Source: Verrucomicrobiota bacterium
Lineage (GTDB): Bacteria; Verrucomicrobiota; Verrucomicrobiia; JADLBR01
Length of the DNA: 64,000 bases
Direction of reading: 5' to 3'
NCBI GenBank assembly: GCA_029560585.1
Contig: JAKQKQ010000296.1
Coordinates: 1 to 64,000, forward strand
Every line of letters begins with the position of its first letter. Position 1 is the first letter of the stretch. A program made the translations under genes and the position numbers. The notes under the pieces are model-generated. The model was not told the DNA's origin. It worked only from the letters and a program-made list of their open reading frames with translations, and searched no databases. Of the stretch, positions 25,734 to 35,574 are shown in pieces.

Positions 25734-26527
25734 TCAATCAGCTCTTGGGCATGCCGGTGAATGCCTCGGAGCACGGGGCGCAGATCGACCATATGCTCGA
25801 GGTGGTGCACTGGTTCATGCTGGCGCTGTTCGTATTCTGGGGGGCGTTTTTCGCGTATTGCCTGATCCGGTTCAACGGCCGCGCGCACCCGAAGGCGGAC
25901 TATTACGGGATGCGATCCCGCTTTTCGACACATGCGGAGATTTCAGTGGTCCTGATCGAGGCGTTCCTGCTGATCGCCTTTGCTTTTCCGCTCTGGGCCG
26001 CGCGGGTCAACGAGATGCCATCGGATGCCGACGCGGTCGTCGTGCGGATCATCGCCCAGCAGTTCGGGTGGAATTTTCACTATCCGGGCAAGGACGGGAA
26101 GTTCGGCCGGCAGGACCCGAAGCTGATCGATGCGCAGAACCCGATCGGGCTCGACCGGTCGGATCCTGATGCCGGGGACGATCTGGTGACCATCAACGAT
26201 ATCCACCTGCCGGTGGGCCGGCAGGCCATCGCGCACATCACGTCACGGGACGTGATCCATAACTTCTGTTTGCCGAACATGCGCATTGCCCAGGATGCGA
26301 TTCCCGGGACGAGCGTTCCGGTGTGGTTCAAGCCGGTCCGGCAAGGGGAATACGAGGTCGTCTGCGGCCAGCTCTGTGGGGCGGGGCACTACAGTATGAA
26401 GGCGTGGCTCTACGTCGACGCGCCCGAGGACTACCAGGCGTGGCTTGATGGCATGGCCGCGAGGCAGCTGGGTCCTTCGGGTGCGGCGAAGCCGCCGCAG
26501 CCCGCGAATCCGGCAGCGGCACCGTAG
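25730..26527 (+). CDS. ctaC: cytochrome c oxidase subunit II with a CuA site
   Basis: This 265-residue subunit II has two N-terminal membrane helices (about 25-48 and 70-95) and a periplasmic cupredoxin domain. CuA ligands are all present: H177 (RDVIHNF), C212 and C216 (CGQLCGAGH), H220 and M223. The residue at the usual glutamate position is Gln214, as in some other families. No cytochrome c domain is fused; the tail is Pro/Ala rich. The gene overlaps the preceding small CxxC gene by ATGA. Placing subunit II last, after I, III and IV, is unlike the usual II-I-III order. Confidence 0.92.
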   Translation: MINQLLGMPVNASEHGAQIDHMLEVVHWFMLALFVFWGAFFAYCLIRFNGRAHPKADYYGMRSRFSTHAEISVVLIEAFLLIAFAFPLWAARVNEMPSDADAVVVRIIAQQFGWNFHYPGKDGKFGRQDPKLIDAQNPIGLDRSDPDAGDDLVTINDIHLPVGRQAIAHITSRDVIHNFCLPNMRIAQDAIPGTSVPVWFKPVRQGEYEVVCGQLCGAGHYSMKAWLYVDAPEDYQAWLDGMAARQLGPSGAAKPPQPANPAAAP

Positions 26528-26567
26528 GGGGTTGCACGATCTGGGGCCGGGGCCTAGCCTGTGTGCC

Positions 26568-27563
26568 ATGAGAGACGATGTGCTCGGTGGCGGGCGTCCG
26601 GTGACGCGGCGCTGTTTTTTCGTTGGGACGATGGCTGCGGCGGGTGCCTCGCTGGGGGCGAGCCTTGAGGAGCGGGCCCTGGCGGCGGGCGGGGGCGAGG
26701 GGGGCGCACCGGTGCCGAAGGGCGAGATGCCGACGGGCAAGATCGGCAACGTGACGGTGAGCCGATTGATCTGCGGGGGCAATCTGATCAGCGGCCACGC
26801 GCACAGCCGCGACCTCGTGTACGTGTCGCCATTGCTGAAGAACTATTTCACCGACGAGAAGGTCTGGGCGACGTGGCGGGCGTGCGAGGAGCATGGGATC
26901 AACACGATGATCTGCAATCCCCGGGACGAGCGCGCGGTGGGGTTGTTCCGGGAGTACCGGGAGAAGCGCGGCGGCAAGATCCAGTGGCTGGCGCAGATCG
27001 CGCCGGATCCCGATGATCTGAAAGGCGCGGTGACGCGGGCGATGGACTCGGGCGCGAGCGCCATCTTCCTTCTGGGCAACTTGGGCGACCGATGGGTTTT
27101 TGATGGGCGGGTGGACGTGATCGACCGGCTGATCAAGTTGATCAAAGAGCGCGGCGTCCCGGCGGGTGTGGCGGGGCATTCCATCGAGACCCCGCTCGCG
27201 TGCGAGGAGGCCGGGATCCCGGTGGATTTTTACATGAAGACATTTCATCGGACGGATTACTGGTCGACGCGACGTCCGGACCAGCACAAGGAGGTCATCG
27301 AGAACTATTCGGTGGATAACTACTGGGACATGGAGCCGGACAAGACCATCGCGGAGATGGGCAAGATCCAGAAGCCGTGGATCGCCTACAAGGTATTGGC
27401 GGCGGGGGCCATCCGTCCGGCGAAGGGCTTCGATCACGCCTTTGCCCACGGGGCGGATTTCGCGTGCGTGGGCATGTTTGATTTTCAGATCGCGGAGGAT
27501 GCGGCCATCGCGCGGGAAGCTGTTGCGAAGCACGCGAAGCGATCGCGGGCGTGGATGGCGTAG
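26568..27563 (+). CDS. Tat-exported aldo/keto reductase-like TIM-barrel protein
   Basis: This 331-residue protein begins with a Tat-type signal (VTRRCFFVGTMAAAGASLGAS). The rest reads as a TIM barrel of the aldo/keto reductase type, with SRLICGGNLISGHAHSRDL at the start and ACVGMFDFQIAEDA near the end. The usual Asp-Tyr-Lys-His catalytic set is not evident, so an oxidoreductase role is uncertain. The ATG lies 40 nt after the ctaC stop with no clear ribosome binding site. Proteins of this type are frequent in Verrucomicrobia and Planctomycetes as exported proteins of unknown role. Confidence 0.7.
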   Translation: MRDDVLGGGRPVTRRCFFVGTMAAAGASLGASLEERALAAGGGEGGAPVPKGEMPTGKIGNVTVSRLICGGNLISGHAHSRDLVYVSPLLKNYFTDEKVWATWRACEEHGINTMICNPRDERAVGLFREYREKRGGKIQWLAQIAPDPDDLKGAVTRAMDSGASAIFLLGNLGDRWVFDGRVDVIDRLIKLIKERGVPAGVAGHSIETPLACEEAGIPVDFYMKTFHRTDYWSTRRPDQHKEVIENYSVDNYWDMEPDKTIAEMGKIQKPWIAYKVLAAGAIRPAKGFDHAFAHGADFACVGMFDFQIAEDAAIAREAVAKHAKRSRAWMA

Positions 27564-27677
27564 CCGATCGGTTTTGAATACGGGGAGACTGAAAAAACGA
27601 ATAGTGTGGGATTGACCATCGGCCGGCCGGTTGCAAAATGCAGCTCAGTCGCGCCGAAGACGCGACGCCGGAAGAAC

Positions 27678-29834
27678 ATGATCCCGATGCACCACGTCCA
27701 AATGCCGTTGGCAATGCTTGGCGCCGCGTGCCTGTGCGCGTGGCTGAATCCCGGTACCGCATCGGGCCAGGCGATTGGCACACAGTATGTTTGGAACGGC
27801 AGCAGTTCCTCGGATTGGACGAATTCCGCCAACTGGACCGGGGGCAACGCGCCCCCTTTTGGTGGCGGCTTCAACGATCGCCTCCAGATCAACAACGCTG
27901 GCGGCAATCCGCTGGTCTATTCCGCGGACCTCGGCCACACGATATACGAAACCACCAACCTTGTAGGCGGCACCACCGCGCGCGCGCTGCTCATCGGCAA
28001 TACCACTCGTGGTTTCATGCAGATCACCGGCGGCACCTTCGAGTCTCGCGGTGACCAGCCAGATCTCATTGGCAACGCCATCGGCGTATCGACGCTATTG
28101 ATCAATGGCGGCAACTACATCAACACCAACCAGAATGCCCTTGGAAATGCCGACCGGACGCTCGAGATCCTTTTCCAGACCCGCAATGCCACCGCGATCG
28201 TGAACATCGCGAGCGGGATGATGGCGGTCAACACCATCCGGTTCGGCAATTCCGCCGGCGCCAGCAATTCTTTCGCCGCCATCAATCTGGGCGGCGGCGT
28301 CCTGGCCGCGCAGAGCATCACGCCGGTGGCCAGTCTTCCCGCGAGCACCACCACCGAGTTCAATTTCGACGGCGGCACGCTCCAGGTGCTCGGCAGCGCC
28401 CCGGCGCTTCTTCAGGGGCTCACCCGCGCAAACGTCAGCACCAACGGGGCCGTCATCGACACCGCCGGCTACTCTGCCACGGTCGGACAGTCCCTTATCC
28501 ACCATGCCTCGCTCGGCGCTTCCCCTGACGGCGGCCTGCGCAAGCTGGGCGGGAACCGCCTCACCCTCACCAACGCCAACACCTACACGGGCCAGACCAC
28601 GGTGGAGGCCGGACAGCTCCGGATCTCGGACCCGGCCGGATTGGGCACGGCTGACGGTGGCACGGTGGTATCCAACGGAGCCCGCGTCGAGCTTTCCGGC
28701 AATATCACTGTTTTGGGCGAAGCCATCACCATCAACGGCTCCGGCGGTGACAACACGGGCGCCCTCCAGGGCGTCGGCGGCACCAACACATGGGCTGGCC
28801 AGGTCATCCTCGGGTCGGGCACCGGCTTCAACGGGACTCGAGTCGGCGGCAGTGGCGTGCTCCGCCTCGCCGGCCAGGTCACCGACAACGGCGGCGGTTT
28901 CGACCTCGCCGTCCGCACGTCAGGGTCCTCCGATATCGTCGCCCTCTCCGCAACCAACAACTCGTATCGGGACACGTACGCTGTGATCGGCACGCTCCAG
29001 ATCGAGGGCGGCGACGACCGTCTCCCCACCTCCACCGCCCTCCACGTCGGCAACAACGTCAATGGGGGCTCCGCCACCTTCGACCTCAACGGGCTCAACC
29101 AGAGGGTCGCGGGCTTTTTCTCCGACGGGACCTTCATGCCGATGGCCGTCACCAACAGCCAGGCGGGACTCTCCATCCTCACGGTCGATAACGCCTCCCC
29201 CAACAGCTATGGAGGCATCAGCAACAATGCATCGATCGGAGGCAACCTGAAACTCGTCAAGACCGGCGCTGGCCTTCTCAACCTTTTCGGAAACGACACC
29301 TACACTGGCGAAACGATCGTCTCCAATGGCATCCTCGCCGTCAACGGCACCCACACGGGCGGCGGCCTCTACACCGTTAACAGCGGCGCCACCATCCGCG
29401 GCACCGGCCTTGTCGAGGCCGCCCTCCACACCCTTACCAACAGCACCGTTGCCCCTGGCAACTCGATCGGCACGCTCACCTTCAACGGTAACGCCGAGCT
29501 GGACGGGGTTCTCCAGATCGAACTCGACGGTACCGGCCCAGGGCTCAGCGATCTCCTCGTCGTCACCGGCCAGCTCGATATCTCTCAGACCTTGCTCGAT
29601 TTCAATGCCCTGACCGCCGTCGATGACACCGCGTACATCTTCGCCTCCTATGGCTCACTGGTCACAAACGTGAACGGCTTCTTCAACGTGGTAGACCTTC
29701 CCACGGGCTATAGCATCGACTACAGCTATCTCGGCAACCAGATCGCCCTCGTGATTCCCGAGCCCTCCACTTTCGCCCTCGTCGCCGCCGGCCTTGTCCT
29801 CCTCCTCGCCGCCCGGCACCGCAGGCGCCCGTAG
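27678..29834 (+). CDS. autotransporter-repeat PEP-CTERM surface protein
   Basis: This 718-residue secreted protein has a signal peptide (hydrophobic MPLAMLGAACLCAWL, cut near ASGQA), then Gly, Asn, Thr and Ser rich beta-helical sequence. Several repeats of the autotransporter-associated type are seen, such as LTLTNANTYTGQTTVEAGQL and NLFGNDTYTGETIVSNGIL. It ends in a PEP-CTERM tail: PEPSTF, a hydrophobic helix and RHRRRP. There is no beta-barrel domain, so it is not itself an autotransporter. Its coding strand is C-rich, opposite to the rest of the window. A surface or matrix adhesin is inferred. Confidence 0.85.
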   Translation: MIPMHHVQMPLAMLGAACLCAWLNPGTASGQAIGTQYVWNGSSSSDWTNSANWTGGNAPPFGGGFNDRLQINNAGGNPLVYSADLGHTIYETTNLVGGTTARALLIGNTTRGFMQITGGTFESRGDQPDLIGNAIGVSTLLINGGNYINTNQNALGNADRTLEILFQTRNATAIVNIASGMMAVNTIRFGNSAGASNSFAAINLGGGVLAAQSITPVASLPASTTTEFNFDGGTLQVLGSAPALLQGLTRANVSTNGAVIDTAGYSATVGQSLIHHASLGASPDGGLRKLGGNRLTLTNANTYTGQTTVEAGQLRISDPAGLGTADGGTVVSNGARVELSGNITVLGEAITINGSGGDNTGALQGVGGTNTWAGQVILGSGTGFNGTRVGGSGVLRLAGQVTDNGGGFDLAVRTSGSSDIVALSATNNSYRDTYAVIGTLQIEGGDDRLPTSTALHVGNNVNGGSATFDLNGLNQRVAGFFSDGTFMPMAVTNSQAGLSILTVDNASPNSYGGISNNASIGGNLKLVKTGAGLLNLFGNDTYTGETIVSNGILAVNGTHTGGGLYTVNSGATIRGTGLVEAALHTLTNSTVAPGNSIGTLTFNGNAELDGVLQIELDGTGPGLSDLLVVTGQLDISQTLLDFNALTAVDDTAYIFASYGSLVTNVNGFFNVVDLPTGYSIDYSYLGNQIALVIPEPSTFALVAAGLVLLLAARHRRRP

Positions 29835-29904
29835 CCCGGTCCGCCCGCGGTCTAGGGCGATCCTCTGGAGCAATGGATCGCGTGAGGCCGTCCCCGCCCG
29901 CCGC

Positions 29905-32046
29905 TCACACAAACCAATCCTGCCAGACGGCTTCTTCGGGGAGGATGGGGCAGTCGAGAGAACCTTCGGCCGGATGGCGTTCCAGGACGATGTCACCGCG
30001 CAGCAACCTGACGCAGAAGGGCGCGGAGTCACCCGGGCACAGGCCGAGGCTGGCGAGGGGGGTGGCGATTTCGAGGACATCGGCGATGGCGATGCGCGCG
30101 GGGATAGTCTCGGGCGAACCGTCGGGGTGGACGCGCACGACTGTCGTGGCCTTGAGGCCGGGCGCTACAGGGATTTGGATGGTGGCGGGGCGGGGATCGA
30201 CGAATTCGATTTCGAGGGTGACGTCGTTGATCTCGGAGAGGTCGATCCTGATGTAGAGCTGGGAGGCGTCGTTGCCAAACCAGATGCCCTGGGTGAGACG
30301 GTTCGCCTGATACATGGCGCCCGACTGGAGTGCCGTGTCGAAGTGGCCCGCGCCGAAGTATTCGAAGAAGCTGAGGACGTAGCCGTTGACGTTTGGGCTG
30401 ATCAGGGTGCTGGGGCGTGTGTACACGAGCGCCGGGCGTCCCTTTCGGACGGGTTGTCCCAGCTCGGCAGGGGGCGCGGCACCTAAAACGGCGTAGACGG
30501 CCGCGAGGTGTTTGCGGAACAGTTCATCGAACAGGAAATCGAGGCCCGTTTGGAAATCGGGCCCAAACCACCAGAACCAGTCGCTCCCTTCGGCGGCGAG
30601 GAGGGACTCTTTGGCGCGCGCTGCGACGTCGATCGGCGCGGCGGGCGCATGCGATTCAAAGAAAGCTCGGGCATTGCCGAGGAGTTCCCATGCGCGGTTT
30701 TCCTCCTCGTCGCCGATCCAGATATCGAAGTCGCTCTGGATCCAGGATCCGGTGTGGAGGCGGGTGATGCGACGGGAGGGCGGATGTGCGTCAAGGAAGC
30801 GCGTGGGGAGCTCGGGCGCGAGGATTTTGCTTTGCACGAGTCCCTCGTAGAAGACGCGGAGGAAGCGCCGGCCACCATCCGGAAAGCTTTCCCAGGCGTT
30901 TTCGCCATCCAGGACGAGTGTTGCGACGGCATCCTCGCCGCGCGTGGCTTCGGCGATCCGCTCGAGGTGGACGATGAGGTGTCGTGCGGCGGAATCGGGG
31001 GGGTTGCGGGCGGCGTTGAATCCGATGAAGTCGGAGAGCGAGCGTTCCCTGAACAGCGCGGCGGCCTCGGCGCCATCGTGTGAGCAGATCCACGGGTGAA
31101 AGAGCTCGTCTCGGTGGTGCGGCGGGCGGCCGTCGGCAGCCAGCGAACGAAAGAGGTTGCCCTCGTCGGTGAAGAAGAGGCGGATCCCGGCATCGCGCAG
31201 GATGGGAATGATCTCGGGCGAGACGGAGCCCTCGGCGGGCCACATGGCGGTGGGGCGGCGACCGAAGGTCTGCTCGTGCTGGCGGATGGCGAGGGCGACC
31301 TGCTCGCGGGCGTCGTCGGGGGCCTGGAAGCGCCGGGGAAGTGTGCGTGCGGGCATGCAGCGCCGGGCGAGATCGGTGTCGATGAGCAGCGGCAAAATGG
31401 GGTGGTAGTAGGGCGTGGTGGTGGTCTCGATGATGCCGGCGGCCTCGGCCTCGCGGTAGTCCTCGAGCACGCGCGCGAGGATGCGGTCGTGGGCATCGAG
31501 GACGGCGCACTTTTCGTCCTCCGTAAAACGGGCGCCCTTGAGCTTCAGTTCGCGGATCTCTGGAAACATCGATTCGGCGGTGAAGCCGCACCAGGCCAGG
31601 TTGAACCAGACCTGCAGGTCCAGGAGATCCTGTTTCGAGAAGCGGTGCCGGTCGCGCTCGATCTCACCGCGCGAGGCCCGAGGACCGCGGAGCTGAAGGA
31701 GTTGCCAGTAGCGCGGATGGGGGCGGATGAGATTGTCCCAGTTCGCATTGAAGAAATGCAGGAGGATGCTCGTCTGCTCGGATTCTGTGAGGTCGGCGGC
31801 GGGTTTGCGGCTCCAGTCGTACCAGACATCGCGCACCTCTCGCCGCGCGAGTCCCTGGATCTGCCGGATGAGGACGGGGGTGAAATTGAATGTTGCGCGC
31901 GCGCCCTCGACGGCGCGGAGCGCATGGATCATGTCGAAGTAACCTTTGGCGGCGTGGAGCCTCGCCCAGGGCATCAGTGCGGTGTTGGTGGAAGGATCCA
32001 CGTACAACGGCTGGTGCATGTGCCAGAGGATGACGACGTTTAGCAT
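29905..32046 (-). CDS. glycoside hydrolase family 57 protein
   Basis: This 713-residue cytosolic enzyme is of GH57, which includes alpha-amylases, amylopullulanases, 4-alpha-glucanotransferases and branching enzymes. Visible family regions are WHMHQPLY at the N-terminus, MWPAEGSVS with the putative nucleophile Glu, and TLVLDGENAWE with the putative acid/base Asp. A C-terminal region of about 200 residues is beta-rich. It is the last gene of a minus-strand set with galT and glgA, pointing to glycogen or maltodextrin turnover. The exact specificity is not readable. Confidence 0.85.
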   Translation of the reverse strand: MLNVVILWHMHQPLYVDPSTNTALMPWARLHAAKGYFDMIHALRAVEGARATFNFTPVLIRQIQGLARREVRDVWYDWSRKPAADLTESEQTSILLHFFNANWDNLIRPHPRYWQLLQLRGPRASRGEIERDRHRFSKQDLLDLQVWFNLAWCGFTAESMFPEIRELKLKGARFTEDEKCAVLDAHDRILARVLEDYREAEAAGIIETTTTPYYHPILPLLIDTDLARRCMPARTLPRRFQAPDDAREQVALAIRQHEQTFGRRPTAMWPAEGSVSPEIIPILRDAGIRLFFTDEGNLFRSLAADGRPPHHRDELFHPWICSHDGAEAAALFRERSLSDFIGFNAARNPPDSAARHLIVHLERIAEATRGEDAVATLVLDGENAWESFPDGGRRFLRVFYEGLVQSKILAPELPTRFLDAHPPSRRITRLHTGSWIQSDFDIWIGDEEENRAWELLGNARAFFESHAPAAPIDVAARAKESLLAAEGSDWFWWFGPDFQTGLDFLFDELFRKHLAAVYAVLGAAPPAELGQPVRKGRPALVYTRPSTLISPNVNGYVLSFFEYFGAGHFDTALQSGAMYQANRLTQGIWFGNDASQLYIRIDLSEINDVTLEIEFVDPRPATIQIPVAPGLKATTVVRVHPDGSPETIPARIAIADVLEIATPLASLGLCPGDSAPFCVRLLRGDIVLERHPAEGSLDCPILPEEAVWQDWFV

Positions 32047-32091
32047 TGGTGGGGAACTGGGCTAGGGGTGCTGGGTTCGACGTGCCGGCGG

Positions 32092-33111
32092 CTATTTTGG
32101 GAGTTGGACCTGACGCAGGTGGCGGGCGGCTTCCTCGGGGGTGACGGTATTGATGAAACAGCCGGTGGCCATCTCGAATCCGGCAAAGATCGAGAGGCGC
32201 GGAAGGATTTCGATGTGCCAGCGAAAGTCATCGCGAACGGTGGGCCACCGGAGTGCATCTTCTTGGATGGGGGCGGAGATCAGGAGCATGTTGAAGGGCG
32301 GATCGTCCAGGGACGCGTGGAGGCGGGCGAGGACCTCCCGGAGGATTTCGGCGAGCTGCCAGAAGTCATGGGTCTGGCAGCGGCCGAAGTCGTGCGATTG
32401 GAAGGAGGGATAGATCGCGATCTCGAAGGGCGTGCGGCTGGCGTAGGGGCAGAACGCCAAGAAATCATGATTCTGGCAGATCAGGCGCTCGCCCGCGTGG
32501 CGCTCGGCATCGAGGATATCCTGGAAGAGTGATCGGTCGGTGCGCTCGAAGTGCTCGCGCGCCGCGTCAAGGCGTGCGGCGGCGGCGGGTGGCACGAAAG
32601 GGGTGGCGACGATCTGGGAGTGGGGATGGCGGAGGGTTGCGCCGGCGAGGGCCCCGTGATTTTTGAATGCGACCAGATGCTTTAGGCGGATGTCACGGCG
32701 AAGGTCTTCCCAGCGGGCGCGGAGCGCCTCGAACACGCGCACGATCTGCTCGGCGGGCAGCTCGTGGAAGGGCCGATCGGGCACGTGGGTTTCTGCCACG
32801 ACCTCGTGCGCGCCGATCCCGGTCATGGCATCGTAGATCCCATCGGCGCGGCGGGTGAGTTCACCCTCCACGCGGAGCGCGGGATAGCGATTGGGGACGA
32901 CGCGGACCAGCCAATCTGGCGAATTGTGGGGTCCTCCGTTGGGGCGAATGGCGAAGACCTCTGGGGGGGTGAGGTGCTCGCGCCCGTGCGTGAAAGGGCT
33001 TTCTGCGGCGTGCGAGGTAAGGCCGACCTTGAAGTCGGTGGGGCGACGTCGGCGCTCGGTCGAGAAAACGACCCAACGGCCCGAGAGGGGATCTCGGCGG
33101 AGTTCAGGCAC
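32092..33111 (-). CDS. galT: galactose-1-phosphate uridylyltransferase
   Basis: This 339-residue HIT-superfamily nucleotidyltransferase exchanges UMP between UDP-glucose and galactose 1-phosphate. The N-terminus ELRRDPLSGRWVV and the active-site HPHSQIVATP, whose second His forms the UMP adduct, are clear. Zinc-site residues of the usual CxxC are not obvious in the N-terminal part. The GTG start overlaps the glgA end by 8 nt and has GAGGAGG 9 nt upstream. The operon context (glgA, GH57) also allows an ADP-glucose-linked phosphorylase role. Confidence 0.88.
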   Translation of the reverse strand: MPELRRDPLSGRWVVFSTERRRRPTDFKVGLTSHAAESPFTHGREHLTPPEVFAIRPNGGPHNSPDWLVRVVPNRYPALRVEGELTRRADGIYDAMTGIGAHEVVAETHVPDRPFHELPAEQIVRVFEALRARWEDLRRDIRLKHLVAFKNHGALAGATLRHPHSQIVATPFVPPAAAARLDAAREHFERTDRSLFQDILDAERHAGERLICQNHDFLAFCPYASRTPFEIAIYPSFQSHDFGRCQTHDFWQLAEILREVLARLHASLDDPPFNMLLISAPIQEDALRWPTVRDDFRWHIEILPRLSIFAGFEMATGCFINTVTPEEAARHLRQVQLPK

Positions 33112-34531
33112 GGGCGTAGACCTCCTCGGTTCTTTGCGCGGAAACATCCCAGGAGAAATCCTGGGCCATGGCCATCCGGGCGACGGAGTCCCAGGCGGCT
33201 CGGTCCTGGTAGAGTTCGATGGCGCGGCGGATGGCGCCGAGCATCGCGGTGCGGTTGCAGGGGCGAAAGACAAATCCGGTGCCCTGGCGCGCTTCGGCGT
33301 TCCAGTCGGTCACGGTATCCGCGAGCCCGCCGGTGCCGTGGACGATGGGGAGGGTGCCGTATCGTTGCGCGTAGAGCTGGCTGAGGCCGCAGGGCTCGTA
33401 GCGGGATGGCATGAGGATGGCGTCGCAGCCGGCCTGGAATCGGTGCGCGAGTTTCTCGGAGAATCCGATATCAACCGAGATTTTTTCGGGGTTTTCGTCC
33501 ATGGCGGATTTGAGCCATGATTCTAGATCGGGGGTGCCGGAGGCCAGGACGAAGAAGCGGACGGGCATTTTGAGGAGCTCTGGCCAAGAGTCGCGAAGGA
33601 GGTCGATGCCCTTCTGGGGGTCCAGTCGGCTGACGATGCCGACGAGGAGGTCGGCGGTGTCCTTGGGCCAGCCCGCACGCTTGAGCAGGTTGCGGCGGCA
33701 GGCGGCCTTGCCCTCGGCCAGCGTTTCCGCGGTATAGTTTTCTTTGATGTTGGGATCGGTGGCCGGGGACCAGAGGGCGCCGTCGATGCCGTTGAGGATG
33801 CCCGTGAGCTTGGCCGCGTTCGCGCGGAGCGTGGCATCGAGGCCGCGGCCGTACGCGGGTGTCTGGATCTCGTTGGCGTAGGTGGGCGAGACCGTCGTCA
33901 CCTGATCCGCGTGTGTGATGCCGGCTTTGAGGCAATTGAGGTGGCCGTAGTGCTCGAGTCCCGAGTCTGGCGCGAAGTAGCGCTCGGGGAGGTTGCAGAG
34001 TTTGAAATCGATGCCCCAGAAGCTGCCCTGATAGCCGAGGTTGTGAATGGTGAAAACGGACTTGAAACTGGCGCCCGCGGCCCGGGCGAATGCGGGGACG
34101 AGGCCGGTCTGCCAGTCGTGGGCGTGGATGATGTCGATGTCGGGCGAGATACTGCCGGCGAGTGCGACGACGGCCTTGCTGAAGAAGATGAATCTCTCGG
34201 CGGTGTCCTGATAGTCGCCGAGGTCGCTGCCGTAGAGCCCCGATCGGTCGAAGAATTCGTCGCGACGGACGAGGAAGACCGTGACCCCGCTTGGGGTAGT
34301 TGTCTGATAGATTCGCCCGGTGAGGATGCGGTCGCCCATGGGTATTTCAAGCGTGAGGCCGGGATCGAAAAGATCCGGGTTGCATTCCATGACGTGGCGA
34401 TAGAGGGGCAATGCGCAGGAGACGGAGTGTCCCCGCGCCTGGAGGGCGGAGGGGAGGGCACCGAGGACGTCGGCGAGCCCCCCTGTCTTGGCCAGGGGGT
34501 AGAGTTCGCTTGCGGCAAAGAGGATGTTCAT
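33104..34531 (-). CDS. glgA: glycogen synthase
   Basis: This 475-residue GT5 enzyme extends alpha-1,4-glucan from ADP-glucose. The N-terminal substrate loop KTGGLADV, the segment HAHDWQTGLVPAF and the C-terminal retaining-GT motif (PSRYEPCGLSQLYAQRYG) are present. The length is standard. It leads glgA-galT-GH57, so glucan synthesis and breakdown are grouped. The ATG at 34531 begins directly at MNILFAASELYP; no good ribosome binding site is visible. The TPR gene 69 nt upstream reads in the same direction. Confidence 0.95.
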   Translation of the reverse strand: MNILFAASELYPLAKTGGLADVLGALPSALQARGHSVSCALPLYRHVMECNPDLFDPGLTLEIPMGDRILTGRIYQTTTPSGVTVFLVRRDEFFDRSGLYGSDLGDYQDTAERFIFFSKAVVALAGSISPDIDIIHAHDWQTGLVPAFARAAGASFKSVFTIHNLGYQGSFWGIDFKLCNLPERYFAPDSGLEHYGHLNCLKAGITHADQVTTVSPTYANEIQTPAYGRGLDATLRANAAKLTGILNGIDGALWSPATDPNIKENYTAETLAEGKAACRRNLLKRAGWPKDTADLLVGIVSRLDPQKGIDLLRDSWPELLKMPVRFFVLASGTPDLESWLKSAMDENPEKISVDIGFSEKLAHRFQAGCDAILMPSRYEPCGLSQLYAQRYGTLPIVHGTGGLADTVTDWNAEARQGTGFVFRPCNRTAMLGAIRRAIELYQDRAAWDSVARMAMAQDFSWDVSAQRTEEVYARA

Positions 34532-34600
34532 AGATGCGCTCGGATGCGGCAATGGCAGGGGCCCGCGGGCGGGAAGTCAAGATGCGGTTTGGTGCGGCTA

Positions 34601-35539
34601 CTACTGCATGGCGCCGGTAACCTGGGCGGCGGTGCGGCCGGTGAGCTTGTCGCGGGCATCCTTGGCGGCGGTGAGGTCCGGCTGCAGCCGCAGCGCCTCC
34701 TCGTATGCGACCAGCGCCTCGGCGTCCTTTTGCTGGGCGGAGAGCAATTGGCCTTTTAGCAACCAGGCCCGAGGGGCCTGCGGGACCAGCCGCAGGCATG
34801 CCTCGATCTCGGCGGTGGCTTCTGGCAGGCGGCCGAGAACGGCGAGTGCACCGGAGCGGAGAAAACGGATCTGGCCGTCGTTGGGATCGCTGGCCAGCGC
34901 GCGGTCCAGGTCGGACAGTGCGTCCGTGCCACGTCCAAGTTGAAGGAGCATGGTGACTCGACCGAGCGTCGCAGTGGGATTCGTCGGCTCGATCGCCAGA
35001 ACGGCCGAGTAGGCGGCGAGGGCCTCACTGCTCTGGGCCTGGGCATCCAAGAGTTGGGCGCGCTGGAGCAACGCGGGTGTGAAGGCAGGGTGGTGGCTGA
35101 TGATCCGGTCGAGCTCTTTTTTGGCCTGATCCGTCATTCCCTGCGCCATAAGGGCGATGGTGCGAAGCCAGAGGTTTGTCACCGCATTGGGCTGGACGTC
35201 TAGCGCGGTGTTCAGGTCCTTGATGGCGGCCGAGGGGTTATTCTGGCGAAGGCGGACCTCCGCCCGGAGCGCCAGGGCCTCGGTTTGAAAGGGATCGGTC
35301 TGGAGGAGGTAGGAGAGGGCTCTTTCCGCCTGGTCGAATTCTCCCCGGGCGATCGCCTGCCGCGAGAATTTGATGGGAGCAAACGCGGATTGGACGGCGG
35401 CGGTGGAGGACTGCGTTTCGGCGGGCCTCCAGGGGTGTTGGAGTCGGTATGCACCGTAGCCTATTCCGCCCAAGAGGGCGGCCAAGGCTGCCAACGGCCA
35501 TGCGGTGTGCAGGGCAACGTCCCACGCGTATCGATCCAA
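34601..35539 (-). CDS. membrane-anchored TPR protein
   Basis: This 312-residue protein has one N-terminal membrane helix (about 12-32) and no cleaved signal, then about seven tetratricopeptide repeats (from about 58 to 300), for example AIARGEFDQAERALSYLLQ and SEALAAYSAVLAIEPTNP. TPR arrays act as protein-binding scaffolds. It is divergent from the winged-helix/ATPase operon and resembles in plan the TPR membrane protein at 42754-43908. The function is unknown. Confidence 0.75.
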   Translation of the reverse strand: MDRYAWDVALHTAWPLAALAALLGGIGYGAYRLQHPWRPAETQSSTAAVQSAFAPIKFSRQAIARGEFDQAERALSYLLQTDPFQTEALALRAEVRLRQNNPSAAIKDLNTALDVQPNAVTNLWLRTIALMAQGMTDQAKKELDRIISHHPAFTPALLQRAQLLDAQAQSSEALAAYSAVLAIEPTNPTATLGRVTMLLQLGRGTDALSDLDRALASDPNDGQIRFLRSGALAVLGRLPEATAEIEACLRLVPQAPRAWLLKGQLLSAQQKDAEALVAYEEALRLQPDLTAAKDARDKLTGRTAAQVTGAMQ

Positions 35540-35574
35540 GGTGCGAATATTGTATCGTGAAGCGCGGATGGGGC

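Noticed and set aside
27678-29834. Classical type V autotransporter
   Set aside because: Only the beta-helical repeat motif is present; the C-terminus is a PEP-CTERM tail, not a beta-barrel.
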